DNA of 64,000 nt. It comes from an uncultured Centipeda sp. (GTDB lineage Bacteria; Bacillota; Negativicutes; Selenomonadales; Selenomonadaceae). The notes beneath the pieces are model-generated. The model did no database searches. It was not told the DNA's origin and was given only the letters and a program-made list of their open reading frames with translations. Within the stretch, counting starts at the first letter, position 1. Each line of letters starts with the position of its first letter. Location of the stretch: positions 1 through 64,000 of the forward strand of contig CAJPQT010000007.1 of assembly GCA_905372865.1 (NCBI GenBank), read 5' to 3'. The position numbers were made by a program, and so were the translations under genes. Below are positions 1-7,098 of this stretch, one piece after another.

Positions 1-110
1 GTTAGAGTTTCCTCTAACTTGTTTTGCATTGTGTAGTTTTCAGGGTACATCCGGCGCATTTTAGAGGCTTACGGCTCGTTGCCGACCCGTGCGGCTCTCA
101 TCAGCGCGAC
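1..110 (-). other. Probable leader of an rRNA or stable-RNA operon lying left of the window
   Basis: Read leftwards, this stretch follows a strong promoter and has no reading frame. Its minus-strand text contains CCCTGAAAACTACACAA, which resembles the 'TGAAAACT' spacer and leader sequence common around Firmicute rRNA genes. A perfect 7-bp hairpin (GTTAGAG/CTCTAAC) lies at 1-18. The RNA gene itself would be outside the window, so the identity is inferred. Confidence 0.4.
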
Positions 111-116
111 TGTCAT

Positions 117-146
117 AATATAACACAGAGGACTTCTCCTCGTCAA
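117..146 (-). promoter_or_regulatory. Leftward sigma-70-type promoter
   Basis: The minus strand shows TTGACG (146-141), an 18-base spacer and TATATT (122-117) with an extended -10 TG. It is divergent from the clpX-like gene and would transcribe the leader at the left edge. Confidence 0.6.
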
Positions 147-301
147 CCCCCTTTTTTATCTTTTTTGAGATTTCCCATTTAATATTTTCCTTTCCATATA
201 ATTATTCGTACAAGTTTTTTCTCTTGCTTGTTTCTTTCATGGTCCTGTGTTATTCTATGGTAAAATTTATCAAAAACAATCCATCCCGAAAGGAATTTAA
301 T

Positions 302-1594
302 ATGTCGAAAAATCCCGTAAAGCATCAGTGCAGCTTCTGCAAGCGCATCATTGATGTCCACGACCAATACGATATGCCAATCTACGATCCGAACACGGGC
401 TTTGCGATCTGCAAGGACTGTGTGCGCGAGATCAACCGTTTTCTCGATGAGCACGATGCCTCCGTCTCCTCCGAGGAGCGGAGCTCGTTCCGTATCCAGC
501 TCGACGATGTGCTCGAAAAGACGCGCCCGCATCTCATCAAGGAATATCTGGACAACTACATCATCAAGCAGGATCGCGCAAAGAAAATTCTCGCGGTCGC
601 AGTCTACAACCACTACAAGCGTATGAAGTACGGCTACGAGAATACGGCTGAGGACACAGAGATTGAAAAATCGAATGTCATCATGCTCGGCCCTTCGGGC
701 TGCGGCAAGACGGCGCTGCTCTCCCATCTCTCGAAGCTGCTCGACGTACCGTTTGCGGTGACGGACGCATCGAGCCTGACGGAGGCTGGTTTTGTCGGCG
801 CGGATGTGGAGGTCGCCGTACGCAACCTCTACTATGCGGCGGACAAGGATGTGGAGAAGGCGGAGCACGGCATCATCTACCTTGATGAGTTCGACAAGAT
901 CGCACGCAAGTCAGGCGCGAACAACTCCATCACCGCCGACCCCGGCCATGAGGGTGTACAGCAGGCACTCCTCAAGATGCTTGAGGGCAGCGTCGTGGAG
1001 TTCACGGCACGCGGGCAGCGCAAGCACCCCGAGGCACCGACGATCAAGGTGGACACAAAGAACATCCTCTTTATCGTCGGCGGTGCATTCGTCGGCATCG
1101 AGAAGACGATCGCAAAGCGTCTGCGCAAGGGCAACGTCGCGATGGGATTCGGCGCGGAGGTGCGCGGCAAAGAGGTGGAGAAGGAGTTTGACACGCTGAT
1201 CCACCAAGTAACGCCCGAGGATCTGATGGAGTACGGCATCATCCCCGAGATCATCGGCCGCCTGCCCGTCATCTGCACGCTTGAGACACTCGACGAGGAC
1301 GCGCTGCTGCGGATTCTCACCGAGCCGATCAATGCGCCCGTACGCCAGTATGAGAAGCTGCTTGCGATGGACGGCGTGGAGCTGATCTTTACGGAGGACG
1401 CGCTGCGTGCGGTTGCAAAGAAGGCGATCGAGCGCAAGACAGGTGCGCGCAGCCTCAAGGGCATCATCGAGGAGGTCATGCTCGACGTGATGTTCGACAT
1501 CCCGCGCGAGAGTGCACCGCGCCGCGTCACCGTGACGCAGGAGTGCATCACCGAGGGGGCAGCCCCCGTGATTGAGAATGCGGCGGCGGGGTGA
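302..1594 (+). CDS. clpX: ClpX-type AAA+ unfoldase (ClpX or ClpX paralogue)
   Basis: 430-residue ATP-dependent unfoldase that would feed substrates to ClpP. An N-terminal zinc site has Cys10/Cys13 and Cys37/Cys40. Walker A is GPSGCGKT (130-137), Walker B is IIYLDEFDK, and RKH is present after the large domain's Walker B. The pore loop reads GFVG where most ClpX have GYVG, and the ClpP-contact loop reads MGF rather than IGF. The start is ATG 302, with AAGGAA 8 bases upstream; an earlier in-frame start lacks a ribosome site and a zinc-domain match. It stands alone, not in the usual tig-clpP-clpX-lon order, so it may be a second copy. Family assignment is certain; which paralogue it is remains open. 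Confidence 0.9.
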   Translation: MSKNPVKHQCSFCKRIIDVHDQYDMPIYDPNTGFAICKDCVREINRFLDEHDASVSSEERSSFRIQLDDVLEKTRPHLIKEYLDNYIIKQDRAKKILAVAVYNHYKRMKYGYENTAEDTEIEKSNVIMLGPSGCGKTALLSHLSKLLDVPFAVTDASSLTEAGFVGADVEVAVRNLYYAADKDVEKAEHGIIYLDEFDKIARKSGANNSITADPGHEGVQQALLKMLEGSVVEFTARGQRKHPEAPTIKVDTKNILFIVGGAFVGIEKTIAKRLRKGNVAMGFGAEVRGKEVEKEFDTLIHQVTPEDLMEYGIIPEIIGRLPVICTLETLDEDALLRILTEPINAPVRQYEKLLAMDGVELIFTEDALRAVAKKAIERKTGARSLKGIIEEVMLDVMFDIPRESAPRRVTVTQECITEGAAPVIENAAAG

Positions 1595-1605
1595 GAAATT
1601 TATCC

Positions 1606-1633
1606 TTGCAAAACAGCATAAACGTGTTATACT
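1606..1633 (+). promoter_or_regulatory. Promoter of the candidate antitoxin RNA
   Basis: TTGCAA (1606-1611), a 16-base spacer and TATACT (1628-1633), with the extended -10 TGT just before it. It begins 11 bases after the clpX-like stop codon and fires a transcript starting near 1640. Confidence 0.65.
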
Positions 1634-1639
1634 GTCTAT

Positions 1640-1712
1640 AGAAGTCATGGAGTGTCATGGACAACCCATAAAAAAGAACGCCCTGCGGCTGGTTACCGCA
1701 GGGCGTTCTTTT
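1640..1712 (+). ncRNA. Candidate antitoxin RNA of a type I toxin-antitoxin locus
   Basis: A transcript of about 73 nt is framed by a promoter (1606-1633) and a perfect 13-bp terminator hairpin (1676-1708) followed by TTTT. Bases 1642-1660 can pair without interruption with the toxin mRNA over the complement of 1834-1852: 14 Watson-Crick and 5 G-U pairs, covering both possible toxin start codons. This architecture (convergent RNAs, shared bidirectional terminator, repeats complementary to the toxin start) is that of the Fst/par family. RNA existence and function are inferred. Confidence 0.6.
1676..1712. terminator. Bidirectional terminator of the type I locus
   Basis: GAACGCCCTGCGG (1676-1688) pairs perfectly with CCGCAGGGCGTTC (1696-1708) around a 7-base loop. 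On + it is followed by TTTT; on - it is followed by six T residues (complement of 1670-1675). It would end both the small RNA and the toxin mRNA, and also clpX read-through. Confidence 0.85.
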
Positions 1713-1760
1713 GCGGTTGGTTCGGCTGCGTCAACTGTCTGCCACACGAGATGCTCTCCG

Positions 1761-1850
1761 CTACCACCTCAACAGTCGAAGGATCAGCGCCCCCAGGATA
1801 CTTCCCAGAATACTGATCAGGAGAGATACGACAAAGTCATAGAACATCAT
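1761..1850 (-). CDS. Small hydrophobic peptide, candidate type I toxin
   Basis: A 29-residue peptide starting MMFYDF, with an uninterrupted hydrophobic segment (about residues 7-25) and a basic, aromatic end (RLLRW). A purine-rich ribosome site (AGGAAGGGAGGG) precedes the ATG at 1850; the adjacent in-frame ATG at 1847 is also possible. Size and layout match membrane-acting toxins of the Fst type: short N-terminus, single membrane helix, charged C-terminus. The opposing small RNA at 1640-1712 could block its start codon. I do not recognise an exact family member, so the toxin role is inferred from architecture. Confidence 0.6.
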   Translation of the reverse strand: MMFYDFVVSLLISILGSILGALILRLLRW

Positions 1851-1901
1851 GAGACACCCTCCCTTCCTTGCCGGATTGGCTTGGTGGGCCGTGGCAGCTT
1901 C

Positions 1902-1907
1902 AGTATA
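1902..1907 (-). promoter_or_regulatory. -10 element of the candidate toxin mRNA
   Basis: The minus strand reads TGTTATACT, an extended -10 identical to that of the opposing small-RNA promoter. No good -35 box is visible. Transcription would start near 1895 and give an mRNA of about 225 nt ending at the shared terminator. Confidence 0.45.
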
Positions 1908-1921
1908 ACACAACGGACGAT

Positions 1922-1958
1922 AAAACTCCCACTGCGATGACAGCGCAGTGGGAGTTTT
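1922..1958 (-). terminator. Terminator of the P-loop kinase gene
   Basis: AAAACTCCCACTGCG pairs with CGCAGTGGGAGTTTT around a 6-base loop. It lies 12 bases beyond the kinase stop codon, and the A/T ends make it usable in either direction. Confidence 0.8.
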
Positions 1959-1969
1959 CATATGGAATT

Positions 1970-2722
1970 TTATGCCCGCACGAAATCCCCGTCGGGCTCC
2001 ATGCGCCAGATCTCGTTCACCGTGCCTACGTGCGCGGCAAAGCGTTCGACATTGCGGGCATCGCTCATCTCATAGAATGTGAGTGCCTCCGCCTCTGAGC
2101 ATCCCCCCTGCACCTTGCGGGCGATGAGACGATCCCGCAGGAACGCGGCGGGTGCGTCGATACGGACGGAATAGTCGGCGAGGGGACGGAGGCCTCTCCA
2201 CGGCTCCTCATCCAAGAGCAGCCAGTTGCCCTCGACGAAAAGGATCGGTGCATCCACGGTCAGCGCATCCGCCACGACATCGTGAATGCGGCGGTCATAG
2301 ACAGGGAATCGAACCGCACCAATCTTCGCTGCCGCAAGTTTCTCCGCAAGTGCCGCCACATCGAATGTCTCGGGTGCGCCCTTGACGGATTTCAGCGAAA
2401 TCTCTTTTCCGCCGCGCACGGTGGTATGCGTTTCGAGAGCGGCATTCGGATAGTGGAAGCCGTCCATGCCGAGCGCCTGCATCCGCGTGAGATCAGCGTG
2501 CTCCCGCATGAGCCGCTCCAAAAATTGCAGGAGCGAGGATTTCCCCGTTGCGGGCGGTGCAGCGAGAAAGGCGATGACCCGCCGTCCCGCACGCCGCTGC
2601 ATCTGCGTGAGGCGGCGCAGGAGCGGCAAGAAGAGATGCTCCACCGTATCGGCGTTGTAACGGATGTGCTGCGGCAGTCCGTTGACCGTCATTGCGCAGC
2701 TTTGCCATCGCTTTTCATGCAC
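1970..2722 (-). CDS. P-loop nucleoside/pantothenate kinase-like protein
   Basis: 250-residue cytoplasmic protein of the uridine kinase/PanK-like fold (similar to E. coli YggC). Walker A is APPATGKSS, and the family's GMDGFHYPN segment follows about 30 residues later; an FVEGNWLLL strand is also typical. The phosphate acceptor cannot be read from the sequence. The start chosen is GTG 2722, preceded at good spacing by AAAGGTGGG; an ATG 51 bases upstream and one 30 bases downstream lack such a site. It has its own promoter and terminator, so it appears to be monocistronic. Confidence 0.7.
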   Translation of the reverse strand: MHEKRWQSCAMTVNGLPQHIRYNADTVEHLFLPLLRRLTQMQRRAGRRVIAFLAAPPATGKSSLLQFLERLMREHADLTRMQALGMDGFHYPNAALETHTTVRGGKEISLKSVKGAPETFDVAALAEKLAAAKIGAVRFPVYDRRIHDVVADALTVDAPILFVEGNWLLLDEEPWRGLRPLADYSVRIDAPAAFLRDRLIARKVQGGCSEAEALTFYEMSDARNVERFAAHVGTVNEIWRMEPDGDFVRA

Positions 2723-2744
2723 TGCAATCCCACCTTTATTTGTT

Positions 2745-2773
2745 ATTGTAGCAGAAAAAAGAGTGCACCTCAA
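2745..2773 (-). promoter_or_regulatory. Promoter of the P-loop kinase gene
   Basis: TTGAGG (2773-2768), a 17-base spacer and TACAAT (2750-2745) on the minus strand. It overlaps the nrdD terminator hairpin. Confidence 0.5.
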
Positions 2774-2795
2774 ACGCGATGTTTGTGGTACACTC
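2755..2795 (-). terminator. Terminator of nrdD
   Basis: Imperfect hairpin: 2761-2775 pairs with 2781-2795 with two mismatches. It is followed on the minus strand by six T residues, and begins 16 bases after the nrdD stop codon. Confidence 0.7.
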
Positions 2796-2810
2796 TCCGT
2801 CTGTTTCTTT

Positions 2811-5075
2811 TTAGTCCTTCATGCGCGGGACGGTCATGGTGCCGAAGGAGCTCTCCTTGCGGTGGCAGTGCGGGCACTCGTTCTCAATCAGCCCCGTATA
2901 GCCGCAGACGGGGTCGCGGTCGACGGGATGGTTGATGGAGAAGTAGCCCATGTTCGCATCGTGCATGGCGCGGACGACCTTCTCGAATGCCTTGACGTTC
3001 TTCGAGGGGTCGCCGTCCATCTCGATGTAGGCGATGTGCCCCGCATTTTCGAGTGCGTGGTACGGCGCCTCGATGCAGATCTTGTCATACGCGCTGATGT
3101 CGTAGTAGACGGGGACATGGCTCGAGTTCGTCATGTAAGAGCGGTCGGTCACGCCCGGGATGATGCCGTACGCCTTCTTGTTTGCACGCTGGAACTGCCC
3201 CGCCGTGCTCTCCGCCGGCGTGCCGAACGTCGTCCAGTTGCGCTGTTCCGCCTCGGTGTACGCGTCCGTGCGCTTTCTGAGATGTCCGACGATCTTGAGT
3301 CCGAGTTCCTGCGCCGCCGCGCTCTCGCCGTGGTGCTTGCCCGTGAGGGCGACAAGGCACTCGGCAAGCCCACAGAAGCCGATGGAGTATGAGGCGTGCT
3401 TGAGAAGATCCTTGATCGAGTCGACTGGGGCTGCCTTTTCGCTGTCCATCCACACGCCCTGTCCCATGAGGAACGGATAGTTGTAGACGTGCTTGTCCTC
3501 GATGATCTTCAGACGGTCGAGCAGATAGTCATGGCAGAGGTCAATGTAGTGATCGTAGAGCTCCCAGAATTTATCGAGGTCGCCCTTCGCCTCCAGTGCG
3601 AGCTTCGGCAGGTTGATCGTGGTAAAGGAGAAGTTGCCGCGGCTGCCCGACTGCTCGGGGCCGTTGACGTTGCTCATGACGCGCGTGCGGCAGCCCATGG
3701 TCGCGACGCAGCTGTTGTAGTCCCCCGGCTTGTAGTACTGGAGGTTGTACGGCGCGTCGAGGTTGACGTAGTTCGGGAACAGGCGGCGTGCACTGACGCG
3801 GCAGGACTCGATGAAGAGGTCGTAGTTCGGGTCCTCAGGGTTGTAGTTGACGCCCGCCTTGAGCTGGAACACGGAGATCGGGAAGATCGCCGTCTCGCCG
3901 TTGCCGAGCCCCTGCCAGATGGCACTGAGCACCTCGCGGATGACGAGGCGCCCCTCGGGGGAGGTGTCCATACCGTAGTTGATGGAGCTGAACGGCACCT
4001 GTGCGCCCGCACGGGAGTGCAGCGTGTTAAAGTTGTGAATGAGCGCCTCCATCGCCTGATGGGTCTCCTCCTCGACGCTCTCGCATGCAAGCTGATAGAC
4101 GGTACGCGCATCCGCTTCGAGCTCCTGCGCGGCCGGTGCCTCGAAGGCGGCGCTGTAAACGGCCTTCAGTGCACGCGAAAGTTCGGCGCGCGCCTTTTCC
4201 GCACGCTCGTCGTCCTGCTTTTCCGCATAGACGCAAACAGCGAAGTCCAGTTCATCGCGCAGTGCCTTTTTGAACGCCTCGTGGGTGAAATGTCCGCGGC
4301 CAAGGCGATAGAGCAGCGCCTTCCATGCCTCCTCGACGAGTGCCTTGCGGAAGGACTTCTTTACGCCGTCCGCCATCGCGTAGTCAAACGCGTTGATGCT
4401 CTGTCCGCCGAACATATCGTTCTGATTCGACTGGATCGCAATACATGCGAGGCTCGCGTAGGCACGGATGGAGTTCGGCTCACGCAGAAAGCCGTGCCCC
4501 GTGGAGAAGCCACCGCGGAACAGTTTGAGCAGGTCGATCTGGCAGCAGTTGAACGTGATGAGCGAGAAGTCCTTGTCGTGGATGTGGATGAAGTTCTCGC
4601 GATCGGCGACGGCGTAACGCTCCTCGAGGACGTAGTTGTCGACGAAGTGTTTTGCGCCCTCTGCGCCGAGCTTGAGCATGATGCCCATGGACGCGTCCGT
4701 GTTGATGTTCGCATTGTCGCGCTTGAGGTCGGAGTCGACGGCATCTGCGAAGAAGATGTCGCGGTAGCTCGCCATGAGGTGTTTCTGTGCAAGGCGACGC
4801 TGTGCGTGCCGCTGGCGGTAGGTGATGTAGCGGCGTGCGATGTCGTGGAAGCCGTGCACGAGCAGCTGCTTTTCGACGAGATCCTGGATCTCCTCGACGC
4901 TGATCTCCGTGCGCGCGCCAAACGCCGCCTCGACGGCCGTCGTCACATCGTCGATCTCGATGCCCGTCATCGGGTGGACGTACTCCTTGCTCGCCGCCGC
5001 AATCGCATTGCGGATCTTCGCGCGGTCATAGGGGACGGCGTGGCCTGCACGCTTCGTTACGGTCGTTACTGTCAT
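2811..5075 (-). CDS. nrdD: Anaerobic ribonucleoside-triphosphate reductase, lacking the glycyl-radical C-terminus
   Basis: 754-residue class III reductase that would make dNTPs without oxygen. It begins with an ATP-cone (about residues 3-95) and continues with the NrdD barrel. The C-terminal zinc region reads VCGYTG...CPHC. In known NrdD this region is followed by a motif such as RVCGYLG that carries the glycyl radical; here the protein ends 18 residues after CPHC, at TVPRMKD. No other frame downstream supplies the motif, and a terminator follows at once. The first zinc cysteine (Asp-Pro-Val-Cys here) also seems replaced. No nrdG activase gene is adjacent. Start ATG 5075 has AAGGAG upstream. 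Either this copy is truncated and inactive, or it works in an unusual way. Confidence 0.85.
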   Translation of the reverse strand: MTVTTVTKRAGHAVPYDRAKIRNAIAAASKEYVHPMTGIEIDDVTTAVEAAFGARTEISVEEIQDLVEKQLLVHGFHDIARRYITYRQRHAQRRLAQKHLMASYRDIFFADAVDSDLKRDNANINTDASMGIMLKLGAEGAKHFVDNYVLEERYAVADRENFIHIHDKDFSLITFNCCQIDLLKLFRGGFSTGHGFLREPNSIRAYASLACIAIQSNQNDMFGGQSINAFDYAMADGVKKSFRKALVEEAWKALLYRLGRGHFTHEAFKKALRDELDFAVCVYAEKQDDERAEKARAELSRALKAVYSAAFEAPAAQELEADARTVYQLACESVEEETHQAMEALIHNFNTLHSRAGAQVPFSSINYGMDTSPEGRLVIREVLSAIWQGLGNGETAIFPISVFQLKAGVNYNPEDPNYDLFIESCRVSARRLFPNYVNLDAPYNLQYYKPGDYNSCVATMGCRTRVMSNVNGPEQSGSRGNFSFTTINLPKLALEAKGDLDKFWELYDHYIDLCHDYLLDRLKIIEDKHVYNYPFLMGQGVWMDSEKAAPVDSIKDLLKHASYSIGFCGLAECLVALTGKHHGESAAAQELGLKIVGHLRKRTDAYTEAEQRNWTTFGTPAESTAGQFQRANKKAYGIIPGVTDRSYMTNSSHVPVYYDISAYDKICIEAPYHALENAGHIAYIEMDGDPSKNVKAFEKVVRAMHDANMGYFSINHPVDRDPVCGYTGLIENECPHCHRKESSFGTMTVPRMKD

Positions 5076-5129
5076 ATTTTGAGCTCCTTATACCATATCT
5101 TGTGGTTCACGTTTGATCGTACGGAAGAT

Positions 5130-5158
5130 ATTGTAACAGAGAGAAGGAATGTTGGCAA
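5130..5158 (-). promoter_or_regulatory. Promoter of nrdD
   Basis: TTGCCA (5158-5153), a 17-base spacer and TACAAT (5135-5130) on the minus strand, 55 bases before the nrdD start. No clear NrdR box was found. Confidence 0.6.
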
Positions 5159-5220
5159 GGGGATTTTTAGGGTTTGCTAATGGGGATTGCAGCATACATG
5201 CCAAGCATACCATTCTTCCT

Positions 5221-5249
5221 TTGCTTATCTTTCTCTCATGGTATATAAT
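5221..5249 (+). promoter_or_regulatory. Promoter of trpS and probably of the phosphonate operon
   Basis: TTGCTT (5221-5226), a 17-base spacer and TATAAT (5244-5249), 37 bases before trpS. No terminator or clear internal promoter was seen between trpS and 24391, so this may drive the whole unit. Confidence 0.7.
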
Positions 5250-5285
5250 GGAGAAACATTCTACAACAACAAAGGAAGGAACGTC

Positions 5286-6296
5286 ATGAACGAAAAGGAC
5301 GCAGTCACCTCCCGCCGCAAGATTATCCTGAGCGGCATTCAGCCCACCGGCACATTTACCCTCGGCAACTATCTCGGGGCGGTGAAGAACTGGCGGCATC
5401 TGCAGGAGGAGTATGACTGCTATTATTTTGTCGCCGATCTCCACGCGCTAACGGTGTACCACGATCCCGCCGCACGGCGTAAGGCGAGCCGTGCGGCATT
5501 TGCACTGCTGCTCGCGTGCGGCCTCGATCCGGAGCAGAGCCTCGTCTTCATCCAGAGCCACGTCCCCGCGCACGCGCAGATGGGGTGGATGCTGTCCTGC
5601 CTCAGCCCGTTCGGCGATCTCTCGCGCATGACGCAGTTCAAGGACAAGTCGGCAAAACACCCAGAGGACATCAATGCAGGGCTCTTTACCTACCCCGCGC
5701 TCATGGCAGGCGACATTCTGCTCTATCAGGCGGACTATGTGCCTGTCGGCGCGGATCAGACGCAGCACCTTGAGTTCACGCGCAATGTGGCGGCGCGGTT
5801 CAACCACGTCTACGGCGAGACGTTCCGTCTGCCCGAGGGCTATTTCCCGAAGGCGGGCGCACGCGTCATGAGTCTGCAGGAACCGACGGCGAAGATGAGC
5901 AAGTCGGACGAGAATGCAAAGGCGACGATCTACATCCTCGACGATGAGAAGACGATCCTCAAAAAGTTCAAGTCCGCCGTGACGGACAGCGCGGCGGAGG
6001 TTGCATTCCGCGAAGGAAAAGACGGTATCAACAACCTCATGACGATCTACTCCGCCGTGACGGGAAAATCGCTCGATGAAATTACGACCGAGTTCGCGGG
6101 CAGGGGCTACGGCGACTTCAAGACCGCCGTCGGCACGGTGGTCGCGGACGAGCTGCGCCCGATCCGAGAGAATTACGCGCGGCTGATGGAGGACAAGTCG
6201 TATCTCGACGCGGAGATTGCAAAGGGCGCGGAGCGTGCCGCGCACATCGCGGAGAGGACGCTGAAGAAAACGATGCGCAAGATGGGGCTGTGCTGA
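5286..6296 (+). CDS. trpS: Tryptophanyl-tRNA synthetase
   Basis: 336-residue class I aminoacyl-tRNA synthetase that charges tRNA-Trp. The ATP-binding signature PTGTFTLGNY (20-29) replaces the HIGH motif in the way usual for TrpS, and KMSKS is at 203-207. The length is typical. Start ATG 5286 follows AAAGGAAGGA at ideal spacing; in-frame starts upstream have no such site. Its stop codon overlaps the next gene's ATG (TGATG), which ties it to the phosphonate genes by translational coupling. Confidence 0.95.
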   Translation: MNEKDAVTSRRKIILSGIQPTGTFTLGNYLGAVKNWRHLQEEYDCYYFVADLHALTVYHDPAARRKASRAAFALLLACGLDPEQSLVFIQSHVPAHAQMGWMLSCLSPFGDLSRMTQFKDKSAKHPEDINAGLFTYPALMAGDILLYQADYVPVGADQTQHLEFTRNVAARFNHVYGETFRLPEGYFPKAGARVMSLQEPTAKMSKSDENAKATIYILDDEKTILKKFKSAVTDSAAEVAFREGKDGINNLMTIYSAVTGKSLDEITTEFAGRGYGDFKTAVGTVVADELRPIRENYARLMEDKSYLDAEIAKGAERAAHIAERTLKKTMRKMGLC

Positions 6297-7015
6297 TGGA
6301 TGCACATCGCGTAACCCGCGCCGTCATTCTCGCGGCGGGCCGCGGCTCGCGGCTCGCACCGCTGACGGATCGCGTGCCGAAACCGCTCGTCCCCGTGAAC
6401 GGCACGCCAATCATTGCGACAATTCTCGATGCGCTTAACGCAGCGGGGATTTCGTCGATTACTATTGTGCGGGGGTATTGCGGGGAGGCGTTCGATGCGC
6501 TCCGCGAAACGTACCCACATCTGACGTTCCTCGATAATCCTGACTGGGAAACCGCAAACAACATCTCGTCGATTGCGCTCGCGGGACGTGCGGGGCTGCT
6601 CGCGGACAGCTACGTCATCGAGGGCGATCTCTATCTGGCGAATCCCGCCATCATCACCCCCACACAGGAGCGTACAAACTACATTGCATTCCCCGTCACG
6701 GCCACAGACGACTGGTGTTTTGATTCAAATGCAGACGGAAAGATCACGCACATTGACACGGCGAGCGATCACCCCTGTCATCAGATGCTCGGACTGTCCT
6801 ACTGGACGGCAGCGGACGGGGCGCGGCTCGCGGTGTGTGCAAATGCGCTCTACGCCGAGGAGCAGTATCGTCAGCTCTACTGGGACGAGATCATGCTGAA
6901 ATATCATCCGCGCGAATGCGACGTGTATATCAGGGAATGCACGCGCACCGACGTGTGGGAGATCGATACGGTGGAAGAGCTGCGGGAGCTGGAGGAAAGG
7001 ATGCGCGGGTTTTAG
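6296..7015 (+). CDS. LicC/PntC-like nucleotidyltransferase (probable phosphonate cytidylyltransferase)
   Basis: 239-residue sugar-phosphate or choline-phosphate nucleotidyltransferase fold. The signature loop is LAAGRGSRLAPLT (12-24) with PKPL at 28-31, where the lysine binds the nucleotide. EGDLYL holds a likely metal-binding aspartate. Given the neighbouring PEP mutase, transaminase and decarboxylase, the probable product is CMP-2-aminoethylphosphonate, as for PntC. That substrate is inferred from context; choline-phosphate or sugar-phosphate cannot be excluded. ATG 6296 overlaps the trpS stop; a GTG at 6290 is an alternative. Confidence 0.75.
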   Translation: MDAHRVTRAVILAAGRGSRLAPLTDRVPKPLVPVNGTPIIATILDALNAAGISSITIVRGYCGEAFDALRETYPHLTFLDNPDWETANNISSIALAGRAGLLADSYVIEGDLYLANPAIITPTQERTNYIAFPVTATDDWCFDSNADGKITHIDTASDHPCHQMLGLSYWTAADGARLAVCANALYAEEQYRQLYWDEIMLKYHPRECDVYIRECTRTDVWEIDTVEELRELEERMRGF

Positions 7016-7098
7016 TATGCTGTTTAGGCGGGATGCCCACTGCACCAAGCCACAGAATACGCTCCTCCAACGAAAATAAGGGAATAGAGGGAAAATCT

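Noticed and set aside
2755..2830. Frameshift hiding the NrdD glycyl-radical motif
   Set aside because: All minus-strand frames after the stop codon were read; none gives a GY motif, and a terminator and the next gene's promoter follow immediately.
3396..5180. Long open frame on + opposite nrdD (594 codons)
   Set aside because: It mirrors the codon pattern of nrdD in GC-rich DNA, has no ribosome site, and its translation shows no domain.
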